Shown: positions 1 through 8,640 of the stretch, one piece after another
Layout of the letters: each line of letters begins with the position of its first letter
How positions within the stretch are numbered: the first letter of the stretch is position 1
Source of the DNA: Lichenibacterium minor
Lineage (GTDB): Bacteria > Pseudomonadota > Alphaproteobacteria > Rhizobiales > Beijerinckiaceae
Assembly: GCF_004137685.1 (NCBI RefSeq)
Contig: NZ_QYBB01000024.1
Coordinates: forward strand, 1-64,000
Direction: 5' to 3'
Length of the DNA: 64,000 nucleotides
The notes under the pieces: generated by a model
Told to the model about the DNA's origin: nothing
Databases searched by the model: none
The model's input: only the letters and a program-made list of their open reading frames with translations
Program-made: the position numbers and the translations under genes

Positions 1-102
1 CTCGCCCGCCTGCCGGACCACCCCGCGAAGCGCCTCGACGAGCTGCTGCCCTGGAACTGGAAGGCCAGCCGACCCGGCGCAGCCCTGGCTCAGGCGGCCT
101 GA
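1..102 (+). CDS. IS66-family transposase (TnpC), C-terminal end only
   Basis: Only the last 33 codons are inside the window; the frame is open from base 1 to a TGA at 100-102. The tail reads LPDHPAKRLDELLPWNW, the signature of the short C-terminal domain of IS66-type DDE transposases (usually ~500 aa). It is followed about 70 bp later by a sequence that looks like an IS66 terminal inverted repeat. The family assignment rests on this one motif but the motif is very characteristic. Whether the rest of the element is intact cannot be seen. Confidence 0.8.
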   Translation, partial: LARLPDHPAKRLDELLPWNWKASRPGAALAQAA

Positions 103-175
103 CGGGGCACCCACAACCTTCCAGAGGCCGACATCACGCGGCAGCCCTGACCTGCGGTGCTGGCCGGATGCTTAC
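1..175. mobile_element. Right end of an IS66-family insertion sequence
   Basis: The transposase stop at 102 is followed by non-coding sequence that ends in CCGGATGCTTAC (164-175). Its reverse complement, GTAAGCATCCGG, matches the GTAAGC-type start usual for IS66 ends. Immediately beyond 175, coding sequence of a chemoreceptor-like gene on the minus strand begins, so 175 is the likely insertion junction. IS66 elements normally duplicate 8 bp of target; only one copy would be in this window, so the duplication cannot be confirmed. Confidence 0.65.
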
Positions 176-539
176 CACCGACCTGATCCTTCGCTTGTCT
201 GATCGCGTCCACGATCGGTCGTGACTGATCAGGGCTCAACGCGGAGGCTGACCGCTCCGCGGCCTCGAACGCCTGGTCGGTCGTGGTCCGGGCGGCGATC
301 AGCGCATTCTTCTGTGTGTCGCTGGGCGTGTTCGCGCCCAACATCCCGTTGGTCGGCCCTCGCTCCAACGAGACGGCAGTCGACGCCGCCATGACGCGGC
401 CGGCCAGATTGCCGGCGCGCTCTCCCAAGACACCGTTACTGTACAACTTGTAATCTGTACTGAGATTCCGGATCGTTGTGACACCGCACACCGTTCCCAT
501 GATCATCAGGCCGGCACCGATCAGCATGGAGAGTCGCAT
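176..539 (-). pseudogene. Chemoreceptor/sensor N-terminal fragment cut by IS66
   Basis: The minus-strand frame starts MRLSMLIGAG with a hydrophobic first helix (residues ~3-23). A helical periplasmic-type segment follows with SLERGPTNGMLG, a pattern seen in input domains of methyl-accepting chemotaxis proteins. About 121 native residues remain; after ...AKDQVG the frame runs into the IS66 end at 175 and terminates inside it. No second membrane segment, HAMP or signalling domain is left here, so it cannot work as a receptor. The remainder presumably lies beyond the other end of the IS, outside the window. Receptor identity is inferred from architecture and from a second receptor pseudogene nearby. 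Confidence 0.6.
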
Positions 540-697
540 CGCATTCTCGAATTCAGTTCAGATGCGCTATCATGGGTGATTGATGGTTAATATATTGATC
601 TGTGGTGAGGGCCGCCTGGCGGCAGGAGCGGACCGCGGCTGAGATATGCCGGTTTCGACATCCATCAGGGTCGCGTCTCGGCTCATCGGCTCGAATA

Positions 698-1573
698 GAG
701 CTGTTTCCGTCCGGTACGAAACGGCGGGGGCTCACACCGTCGATCAATAGGCTTTTGGGGTGCTTTTCGGCGTCGGTGTGACGGCGGCCATCCGATGGAA
801 GGCCCGTTTTCAGATGAAGGACGTCGCCGCCGAGCCGATGGAGGGGATCAACGCTGCCGCAGCATCGGGGCTCGCGCCGAAGTGTCGTGCGGGTGTGAAA
901 ATCACGGTTGCATGTCGACCTGCGCGCCAGCTTGGGCGAGAAGGGTTCGACGATCAGCACCAGCGGACTGCACCGCTTCTTCTTGCGCCAGGGCATCAGC
1001 CGTAGACAAGGGGATCCTCACGCCGCTGAGCGAGGTCGTCCCGACGTGATGAAGGCGCGCGAGGACTGATTCGAGGGTCAATTCGACCTGGATCCCGAGC
1101 GGGTCGTGTTCCTGGACGAGGCTGCTGCGGCCACCGACATACCCTGCCGCAATGGCCGGGCCAGGCGCGGCGAGCGTTGCCACATCGCCGTGCCGCATGG
1201 GCACGACACCACCACCACGGGCACGGACTTCCCGCGGGGGAGCGGGCGGTCGTGAGCGACGTCCTCGTCCCTGGCCCTCGCGCCCGGCGACACGGTCGTG
1301 GAACAACCCCAGAGCCTACAAGGTGAAGGCCGTGCGAGACGCTGTCGAGGCAGCTGGCGTTCGCCTGATCCGCCTTTCGGGGCTACAGCCTCGACGTCGA
1401 TCCGGTCGAGCACGCCTTCGGCGAGCTGAACGCCCTGCTTCGGACGGCAGCGGCCCGGACCGATCCGGACTTGCACGTCGCCCTCCGGCAAGCCATCACC
1501 CGCTTCACGCTCGACGGGTTCCGCAAGTGTCTCGCGGTCGCGGGCTATGATCAAACCTGATCGGAAACAGCTC
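698..1573. mobile_element. Degenerate IS630-type insertion sequence with intact ends
   Basis: Perfect 12-bp terminal inverted repeats GAGCTGTTTCCG (698-709) and CGGAAACAGCTC (1562-1573) are each flanked by TA (696-697 and 1574-1575). TA duplication is the hallmark of IS630/Tc1-mariner elements. The 876-bp interval contains a broken transposase (separate entry). The size is slightly below a usual ~1 kb IS630 element, which fits internal small deletions. The ends look usable in trans, but the element's own transposase is dead. Confidence 0.75.
730..1560 (+). pseudogene. IS630-type transposase remnant, multiply frameshifted
   Basis: Pieces of a DDE transposase can be read in different plus frames. 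VTAAIRWKARFQMK (from about 778) is a helix-turn-helix-side segment. TSGLHRFFLRQGISR (~957-1002) is the usual linker. FDLDPERVVFLDEA (~1081-1122) carries the catalytic-Asp region and is preceded by an in-frame TGA at ~1067. A later piece around 1370-1557 (YSLDVDPVEHAFGELNALL) matches the Nx(D/P)xE region, with the Asn apparently replaced. There are several frame changes and at least one internal stop, so no functional protein is expected. Open frames on the opposite strand here are shadows. Confidence 0.7.
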
Positions 1574-1582
1574 TAGCGCACC

Positions 1583-1615
1583 GCACCAAACAGATGGGCA
1601 CCATCTGTTTGGTGC
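1583..1615. repeat. Perfect 15-bp palindrome with 3-base loop
   Basis: GCACCAAACAGATGG (1583-1597), loop GCA, then the exact complement CCATCTGTTTGGTGC (1601-1615). It starts 10 bp outside the right end of the IS630-type element and downstream of the chemoreceptor pseudogene on the minus strand. The inner part resembles the next palindrome (CCAAACGGATGG-like). It could be a terminator, a REP-type intergenic palindrome or an IS end. Confidence 0.7.
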
Positions 1616-1638
1616 GAGTCGGTGCACCGCGTCCAAGC

Positions 1639-1691
1639 TAGTGGGCCGACTTGACCAAAGGGATGAGCCATCCGTTTGGGTCGGACCACTA
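1639..1691 (-). terminator. Long imperfect hairpin overlapping the chemoreceptor stop codon
   Basis: Outer arms TAGTGGGCCGAC (1639-1650) and GTCGGACCACTA (1680-1691) pair at 11 of 12 positions. Inner arms CCAAAGGGATG (1655-1665) and CATCCGTTTGG (1669-1679) pair at 10 of 11 around an AGC loop. The TAG stop of the minus-strand chemoreceptor is the last three bases of the outer arm, so it is positioned as a transcription terminator. There is no clear U-tract, and its similarity to the neighbouring palindrome means a mobile palindrome is an alternative. Confidence 0.5.
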
Positions 1692-3620
1692 GAACTCCTC
1701 CCAAGACCCCGAAGAGGCGAGCTCTGCCGGTATGGCGGACTGGCCGATGGTCCGCATCTGGAGCCGGGGCGTCGTGCCGCGCGCGGGAACTGGCGCGAGA
1801 CGAGGCTCGAAGGCATCGCTCCGCCCAGCCTGGGTGATCTTGAACCGACGGATCAGCTCCGAGAGCGTTTCGGCCTCGCCATGCAGGGCGTGGGTGGCGG
1901 CCGTGGCCTCCTCCACCATGGCGGCGTTCTGCTGCGTCGTCTGATCCAGCTGGTTGATCGCGATATTGACCTGCTCCAGCGCGCTCGACTGCTCGTGTCC
2001 GGAGGAGGCCATCTCGGCGATGCCGCCGTCGATCCGGCCCACCTGGGCCACGATGGTGCTCAGCACCGCCTCGACCCGCCCGACGAGGTCGACGCCCCGG
2101 GACACCTGGTCGCTCGACGCCAGGATCAGGCCCTTGATCTCCTTGGCGGCATCGGCAGAGCGCTGCGCCAGCGCCCGCACCTCCGACGCCACGACCGCGA
2201 AACCCCGGCCCGCGTCGCCGGCCCGCGCGGCTTCCACCCCGGCGTTGAGGGCGAGCAGGTTGGTCTGGAAGGCGATCTCGTCGATGACGCTGATGATCTG
2301 GCCGATCTCGCGCGCCGAGCGCTCGATGTCGTTCATGGCCTCCACCGCCTGCCGGACCACGACGCTCGACGATTCGGCATCCTGGCGGGTGGCCGCCACC
2401 AGATCGCGGGCGCTGAGCGCGGTGTCGGAAGCCTTCCGGGCGGCGGCGGTGATCTCGTCGAGGGCGGCCGCGGTTTGCTCCAGGCTGGCGGCCTGGCGCT
2501 CCGTCCGGCTCGACAGGTCGTCCGAGCTGCGGTTGATGTGCCGCGAGCCGGCGTCGATCTGATCGGCCACCTGCGCCACGCCGGAGATGGTGGTGCCGAG
2601 CTGAAGGATCGCCTGGTTGAGGTCGAGCCGAAGCTGCTCGTATTCCGGTGGGAGCGGGACATCGAGCCGGGTCGTCCGGTCGCCGCTGGCGAGGCCATTG
2701 AGCCCCGCCGCCAGGACGGCGGTGGTGTCCAGCAGCCGCCGCTGCGCGGCGGCTTCGGCCGAAGCCTGGATGTCCCGCCGTTCCGCCTCGCCCCGGCCCC
2801 GCGCCTGGCTCGCCTCCTGCTCGAGGCGCCTGTTCTCGAAGGAGGCCTGCCGGAAGGCTTCGGCGGCGCCGGCCATCTGGCCGATCTCGTCCGACCGATC
2901 GGCGTAGGGGATGGGGGCTTCGAGATCGCCCGCCACCACGGCGTGCATGGCCTTGACCATGGAGGTCACCGGCCTGGCGATGCTGCGCACAATCCAGACC
3001 GCGAATCCCACCATGATCAGCGTGCCGATCGCCGACAGCCCGACAGTGATCCGCTACGCCGTGTCGTAGGCCTGGCCGGCCTGGAGCGCGGAGGCGCTGG
3101 CCCCGGCATTGTTGACGTTGATGACCGCCGAGATCGCCTCGAAGGCGTCGACGAGCGACGGCCTCGCCGGAGCGATCGCCGCCACGGCAGCGGCGCGGTT
3201 CCCCTTTGCGGCCTCCTGGACGATGGGCGCCCGGGCTTCCAGATAGGCGTTCCATTTGCTCTGGTAGGCGGTCCAGAGCGCACGCTCGGCGTCCGACGTG
3301 ATGGTCGCCTTGTAGCCGTCGAGCGAGGCCGGGATGGCGGCATCCATCTCGACGAATTCGCCATCCAGGCTCTTGATCTCGGTGGGGTCGACCGCGATCG
3401 CCTTGCGGATCGTCGTCGTGTGGTACCGGAGCATCGTGAAGAGGATCTGGTCGAGCTTCACGGTTCGCGGCATCCAGACGGATTGCGTATCCGAGGCCGC
3501 GGAATAGACGACCTTGAGCTGCTGGAAGTTCAAGGCTCTCATGGCGACGATCAGCACCATAGCGGCCGCCGCCATCATGAGGAGGCGAAACGCGATGCGT
3601 GGTGACGACAGGAGCTTCAT
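1689..3620 (-). pseudogene. Methyl-accepting chemotaxis protein broken by one in-frame TAG
   Basis: A single minus-strand frame encodes a complete receptor of ~643 codons except for a TAG at 3054-3056 after residue 188. Before the stop are a first membrane helix (residues ~8-28) and a helical periplasmic domain. After it come a second membrane helix (IGTLIMVGFAVWIV), HAMP (RSIARPVTSM), the long coiled coil and the conserved hairpin tip FQTNLLALNAGVEAARAGDAGRGFAVVASEVRAL (written here only to mark the region around 2180-2270). The C-terminus is GSWEEF, like a CheR-docking tail. The reading frame on both sides is otherwise undamaged, so the mutation is recent, is suppressed, or is a base-call error. 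Translation restart at the GTG/ATG near 3014 would give a receptor without its sensor. Confidence 0.8.
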
Positions 3621-3949
3621 GATGGTACCTGATGACGTTTTGACACCCCGATGAAGGCATAAAATTCTTAACGTTGCGGAAAGTCGTCGCTAACCCTTCT
3701 CCCACATCGGCATTTTTCGTCCTCCAGCCTGTGGCCGAGGGCTGTAAAAGCGGACTGGAAAGGTTGCGTGGGCTCATCGACGACGCATTGCCAAAAAGCG
3801 GATGTCCGCAGACAGAATGATCCGTCCCAGGCGGCGCGAGCATCCAGAAAAAGTCTGAAGACGATGCGGACTGCACCTGAACAAGACCGATGATCTCTTG
3901 GGAGCTTCAAGCGAAGTCCGAGCATGCGGTTCCGCTCGACGACGATCCA
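3621..3949. other. Intergenic region upstream of the chemoreceptor pseudogene
   Basis: No coding sequence was recognised. It is less GC-rich than the surroundings near 3650-3680 and contains CTTAAC (3667-3672), a word that also occurs upstream of flagellin, flgB/ftcR and, with one change, flgE. It probably holds the receptor's promoter (minus strand). Confidence 0.4.
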
Positions 3950-4330
3950 GGATCCGGCGAAGCCGAGGCCTTGCGCAGTCCCAGCATGGCCTCGAAGGGC
4001 CTCAAGCTCATCGATGACCTCGCCCCCGCCAGCATCAAGCCGGCCGCGAGCGCCACGGCGCCCGGGGCGACCCCGGCCGAGCGGAGCGCGGTGGACCTGC
4101 GCGTGCTCGTCCCCGCCTTCAGGATGTCCGAGATCCGCTGCGGCTTCGAGATCGGTTTCCTGATCACGTTGCCGTTGCCGATGATCGACATGGTGGTGTC
4201 CACCATCACCATGTCGACTGGCATGATGATGCTGTCGCCCTGCGTCGTCTCCTTGCCGCTGAAGGTGCTCTTCTTCGTGCTGATCGACGGCTGGAATCTC
4301 TTGGTAAGGAGCTTGTCCCGGTCGTATTCG
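3950..4330 (+). pseudogene. fliP: FliP (flagellar export gate) C-terminal fragment
   Basis: The plus frame reads VDLRVLVPAFRMSEIRCGFE, then IDMVVSTITMSTGMMM and FFVLIDGWNLL. These are the conserved last two membrane segments and C-terminal motif of FliP, an inner-membrane component of the flagellar type III export gate. FliP is normally ~245 aa with an N-terminal signal and four membrane segments; only about the last 110-125 residues can be recognised. The frame then runs on into sequence antisense to the neighbouring glycosyltransferase without the usual stop. Normally invariant positions look altered (MSEIRCGFE for the usual SELRRAFE-type string). A functional fliP presumably exists elsewhere. 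Confidence 0.75.
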
Positions 4331-4417
4331 TGGAGGCGTACCTCGTCGTGTTCAATCGGAGATGAACGGGCACATTGGCAGGTCGTGTTGACGTGGCGTT
4401 TTCGGCGGTCAGGGTGG

Positions 4418-6463
4418 TCAGCCCCTGTCTCGCCCAGTCCAAAGCCGGTTGTCCGGCGCGATCGGGTAGGTGTCGTTCCACGCGATGAGTGCATCGCGGT
4501 AGCGCGCCAAGTATGCTTCGTCTTTAAGATCCTCGCTCGCCTCGAGATCGAGTTCCTCCAACCCGATCGTGTGATAAATATCGAGGCTGCCGAGCTGCGG
4601 CGTGGGGAGCCGGCCCTGGCCCGCCTCCGTCCACATGACACGGTAGAGATCCTCCAGGTGACGTACCAGATGAGGAGTGTCGAAGAGTAGGCAAGTATCG
4701 CGTCCCGCCGTCAGCCGGGCCTTCAGCTCCGCCAGAGCGGCCCGATCGAGGCCGAGCTCTACGGCGCATTCCACGTAGGCCTCTGGCGTCGCCGTGATCG
4801 TGTCACGGAGGCCGGCGGCCGTCAGCACGCTGCCGCAGACGCGAGACGCGAAGCTTCGCCCGGGCTGAGTGAGGATGGGGACTCCCATCCATAGAGCATC
4901 TGCGGCAGTCGTATGCGCGCCGTATGGCAGGGTGTCGAGGAAGAGGTCGGCTAGCGGATAACGGGCGAGGTGGTCAGGGTTGGGTTTTTTGTCGGCGAAG
5001 ATCAGCCGATCCGGAGATACCCCGCTCAGCGTGGCGCGCGTGCGCAGGCGCTCGTTGGTCTCGGCCGTACCACTCAGGAGCCAGAGCACGCTGTCCGGCA
5101 CCCGGACGAGGATCGTCATCCAACGAGCAAAAACGGCTTGCGTCAGCTTCTGCATGCCGTTGAGACAGCAAAAAACTACGGCCTTCTCCGGCAGATTCTC
5201 GTCCTGCCGTGTCGGGCGCTGGGACGATACGGCCCGATGTCGGTCGTTGGGTTGATAGCAGGGCAACCTGAGAACCCGTTCCGAGTAGAAGCGCTCGTGA
5301 TCCTCCGGCACCACGTAAGAATCGGCGATGATGTAGTTATGGTACGGACTGCCCAACGTGCCCGGGAAGCCAAACCAGTTCACCGCGATGGGAGCGGGAC
5401 GCATCGCGAAAATTTTGGTGCGGGCAGACTTGGTGTAGCCATTTAAATCCACCAAGATATCGATCCCGTCATCGACGATCCGGCGCGCTGCGGCCGCATC
5501 GTCGAGGCTATTGATGTCTATCCAGCGGTCCGACGCGGCCTGAATCCGTCGCTTTGTCGAGTCGTCGCGACCGATCCCGCAGTAGTAGGCATAGATTTCG
5601 AAAGAGCTGCGATCGTGCGTTTCGAACACGTCCGTCATGGCGAAGCCCACGGCGTGCTCCCGCAAATCGGACGACACGTAGCCTATGCGCAGCTTGCGGG
5701 ATGGGTCACGGCTTTCTTCCTGGGCAGGCAGGTCCGGCCGCTGGGGACGGCCGATCGTATGACGGCAATAGTCGTCAGCGGAGGCGAGCTGGAAGAGCGG
5801 GTCGTCAGCGAGGTTGGCGAGCGACAGGGGCGAGATGCCCCGCAGCAGGTTCTGCCTGCTCACCCGGTCCCAGGGCTGGAGCACCGGCCATTTGCACTGG
5901 CGCTGGCGCAACGCGATCCAGTGCTGGACCGCTTCCCGCTGGGCGGGGTCGAGCGAGAGGCAGTCCCGGAGCGCGTCTTCGGCTCCGGCGTCCTGCTGCT
6001 GGTCTTCGAGCACGCGGGCGACCTGCTGGAGGGCCGTGATCTTGAGGTGCAGGGCCTCTCCCGTGATGGCCGCCGTGCGGTGGGTGAGCTCGATCCACTG
6101 CGTGACGGCGGCGGCGACCTGTCCGCTGTCCTCCAGCGCGCGCCCGACATTGATGTAGGGCGGATAGAAGTCCGGACGGAGCCTGATGCCGTCCCGCAGC
6201 ACCGCGATGGCACCCGGGAGGTCCCCGAGGTCGCGCAGGCAGGTGCCGTAATTGAAGTAGACCGCGTAGAGGAGCGGGTCCGCGGGGTTGAAGGCGATCC
6301 AGACCTTGTAGAGCTGCGCGGCACGGCCTGCCTGCCCGGCGACGGTCAGCGCGGAGGCGGCCGAGAACAGGTCGGTCACCGGCATCGCCTGGGCGGAGGC
6401 TCGGGCGATGGAGGCGTCGAAGAGCCCGTCGGCGGTCGTCGACGGGGCCTGCTGGTCCGGCAT
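4418..6463 (-). CDS. TPR-containing O-GlcNAc transferase-like glycosyltransferase (SPINDLY/GT41 type)
   Basis: 681 aa. Residues ~30-180 are TPR-like helices (FNYGTCLRDLGDLPGAIAVL, then INVGRALEDSGQVAAAV). From ~258 the bacterial SPINDLY/OGT C-terminal fold follows: IGYVSSDLREHAVG, DILVDLNGYT (~338), PAPIAVNWFGFPGTLG, FCCLNGMQKLTQAVFARW, and HTTAADALWMGVPIL (~525), the nucleotide-sugar site. Such proteins transfer a sugar from a nucleotide donor to Ser/Thr of a protein. In bacteria they often sit beside flagellin or surface-protein genes. It lies just downstream of the Thr/Ser-rich repeat protein on the same strand and near flagellin, so either may be its target. The frame appears intact, unlike its neighbours. 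Donor and acceptor are not determined. Confidence 0.85.
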   Translation of the reverse strand: MPDQQAPSTTADGLFDASIARASAQAMPVTDLFSAASALTVAGQAGRAAQLYKVWIAFNPADPLLYAVYFNYGTCLRDLGDLPGAIAVLRDGIRLRPDFYPPYINVGRALEDSGQVAAAVTQWIELTHRTAAITGEALHLKITALQQVARVLEDQQQDAGAEDALRDCLSLDPAQREAVQHWIALRQRQCKWPVLQPWDRVSRQNLLRGISPLSLANLADDPLFQLASADDYCRHTIGRPQRPDLPAQEESRDPSRKLRIGYVSSDLREHAVGFAMTDVFETHDRSSFEIYAYYCGIGRDDSTKRRIQAASDRWIDINSLDDAAAARRIVDDGIDILVDLNGYTKSARTKIFAMRPAPIAVNWFGFPGTLGSPYHNYIIADSYVVPEDHERFYSERVLRLPCYQPNDRHRAVSSQRPTRQDENLPEKAVVFCCLNGMQKLTQAVFARWMTILVRVPDSVLWLLSGTAETNERLRTRATLSGVSPDRLIFADKKPNPDHLARYPLADLFLDTLPYGAHTTAADALWMGVPILTQPGRSFASRVCGSVLTAAGLRDTITATPEAYVECAVELGLDRAALAELKARLTAGRDTCLLFDTPHLVRHLEDLYRVMWTEAGQGRLPTPQLGSLDIYHTIGLEELDLEASEDLKDEAYLARYRDALIAWNDTYPIAPDNRLWTGRDRG

Positions 6464-6601
6464 GGGTCAATCCATCGTGCGGTCGCCGCCCCCTATGGCA
6501 CCGGACGGCGGGGTTTCCAAGACCGCGACCCCGCCGTAACCCACCCCGGACGGACGAGCCGTCCATCCGGGGTGGGCCCGGTTCGATCCGCGGCGCCGGG
6601 A

Positions 6602-8024
6602 TCAAGCGAGGAGCCTCGCCAGCGCGTCCGCCTGCGCGTTCGACATCACGTTGATCTGCGCGTCGGTGAAGGCGTTGCCCTGTGTCGTCGTCAGTGCGGC
6701 GATGTCGGCGGTCGAGATCCCCGCGATGGCGGTGTTGCTCAACGCCGGGATCCCTGTGGTGATGCTCAGGGCCGCGAAGTTGGTCGTCGTCAGCCCGGCG
6801 ATCTGCTGCGCCGTCAGCGCGCCGGCCTGGGGAGCCGTGAGGGTCGCGAGCTTGGACGTGCCGAGGGCGTTGACGTCGGCCGCCGTGAGGGCCGCGACCT
6901 GGGTGGTGGACAGGCCCGACACCTGGGTGGCGGACAGGTTGGACGCTGCCGTCGTGGACAGGGCCGCCACCTGGGAACTGGCGAGGTTGGCCACCACGAG
7001 AGCCATGAGGTCGGTCACGCTCATGGCGTTGAGCTGGGAGCTCGTCAGCGCCTTGACCTGCGTCGCGGCGAGCGCCCCGATGGTGGTGGTGTCGAGGCCG
7101 TTGATGTGGGTGGAGTTGAGGCTGGCGACCTCGTTCGCCGTCAGCTTGGCGATCTGCCCCTGCACCTCGCCCGGCGTGAGGGCGTTGAGATGAGCCGTCG
7201 TGAGGGCCGCGACCTGGGCGGTGTTGAGAGTGGACACCTGGGTGGTGGTCAGGCCGGACGCGGCGGTGGTCGACAGGGTGGCGACCTGGCCGGCGGACAG
7301 CTTGGTGACGTCGAGGGCGTCGAGGTTCGTCGACGACAGGCTGTTGATCTGGGCGGCGGTGAGCGCGGTGACCTGCGTGGTGGTGAGCGCCGCCACGGTG
7401 GTGGTGTCGAGGCCGTTGAGGTGCGTGGAGTCGAGGCCCGCGATCTGGCCGGCGGTCACGTTGGCGATCTGGCCCTGCACTTCGGAAGCCGTGAGGGCAT
7501 TGAGCTGCTTGGCCGACAGGGCGCCGACCTGGGTGGCGTTGAAGGCCGACACCTGACAGGCTGTTGATCTGGGCGGCGGTGAGAGCCTTCACCTGCGTGG
7601 TGGCGAGCGCCCCGATGGTCGTGGTGTCGAGGCCGTTGAGGTGGGTGGAGTCGAGGCCCGCGATCTGGTTCGCCGTCAGGCTGGCGATCTGGCCCTGCAC
7701 CTCGCCCGGCGTGAGGGCGTTTAGCTCCGGCGTCGTCAGGGCCGAGACCTGCGTGGGGACGAAGCCGCCAAATTGCGTCGTGGTGAGCAGCGCGATCTTG
7801 CTCAGCGTGAGCCCGCTCACCGTCCGGGCCGACAGCGCCGTGATCTGGGTCGTGACGAGCGACTGCAGGTCGGCCGTATTCAGGGCGTTCACCTGCGTAG
7901 CCGACAGGACGGCGGCCTGGGCGGTCGACAGGGCGCCAATGTCGGTGGTCGTCAGACCGGACATCGCCGTTGTCGTCAGGGCGGCCACCTGCGACACTGA
8001 CAGATGGGAAATGATCGAAGTCAT
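6602..8024 (-). pseudogene. Thr/Ala/Leu-rich octapeptide-repeat (solenoid-like) protein, frameshifted
   Basis: The ATG at 8024 follows AGGCGGAG and opens MTSIISHLSVSQVAAL. The rest is a near-perfect 8-residue repeat of the form xALTTTQV / xxLxxxxI, as in a beta-solenoid. The second part (7552-6602) continues the same repeats in another frame, so one ~505-residue protein was present. The module containing GLDSTHLNGLDTTTIGAL recurs with its DNA marker at 7621, 7401 and 7086. The spacing is 315 bp (in frame) between the last two copies but only 220 bp between the first two, so a 95-bp loss explains the frameshift near 7555. No signal peptide or membrane helix is visible. Function is unknown; proteins of this look are often filed as adhesin-like. 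Its Ser/Thr content and the adjacent GT41-type enzyme suggest a modified protein. Confidence 0.75.
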
Positions 8025-8640
8025 CAAAGGCGCTCCGCCTGACGATCAGGCCGGTGGGAGGTCAGCGAGGTTGACGTCGGGGAGGTGGCGGTGCTCGCCG
8101 CCCCACGACGTCGCAACGATGGTTGGGCAAGGTGCCGATCTCCGTCGGTCGATGCCCGAGGCTACCCTCGATCCACCGGACCGCGCGTGGATCGGCAGAT
8201 CCAGACACCGTCGCGCTGTCCTGCGCTTCAGGATCCCGCGGGGCGCCGCCCCGGCGGGATCGTGGGCCCAGTCGGGGACACCTCATGTGTTCCCGCAGCG
8301 GCGATCGCTCGGCCGGGAATGGTGTCGGCTTCGCACCTGGGACGATGCGGGGGAGATGCTAAGATTCCTTGAAACCGAACCCTCGCACCCGGTCGTTCCT
8401 GGCACTCGCGCGGCTGGATGGCGCCATGGTGAACGGCGGGGCCGCCGCCGGGGGATTCGCCCATCATTCGCTAAGCTTAACCCTTGAGTAAGGGGCTACC
8501 CCCTAGTGTCCGGACACGCAGGATTGATCGGACCGGGGCATCCGGGCCACCGATCAAAGGCATCAGGCCGACCCTGCGGACCGGCAGCGATCCGGGATGT
8601 CCTCCGTCACCTTGGAACGAGCTTCGGGATAATCCTCGCG
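8025..8640. promoter_or_regulatory. Divergent intergenic region between repeat protein and flagellin
   Basis: 616 bp without a recognised gene. It holds a hairpin CGATCCAC...GTGGATCG (8169-8194), CTTAAC (8476-8481), and a perfect 12-bp palindrome GTGTCCGGACAC (8506-8517) about 125 bp before the flagellin ATG. The palindrome could be an operator. No sigma-28 or sigma-54 consensus could be assigned with confidence. Confidence 0.4.

Noticed and set aside
553..996. Minus-strand open frame of 147 codons
   Set aside because: Spans the IS630 left end and has no recognisable composition or motif.
902..1554. Minus-strand frames in the IS630 region
   Set aside because: Transposase motifs are on the plus strand; the minus frames are Arg/Gly/Pro-rich shadows.
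3907..4641. Minus-strand frame antisense to the fliP fragment
   Set aside because: fliP motifs are clear on the plus strand; the antisense frame is not protein-like.
6602..8024. CRISPR array or DNA satellite
   Set aside because: The repetition is coding: 24-bp units encode a degenerate octapeptide with no spacers.
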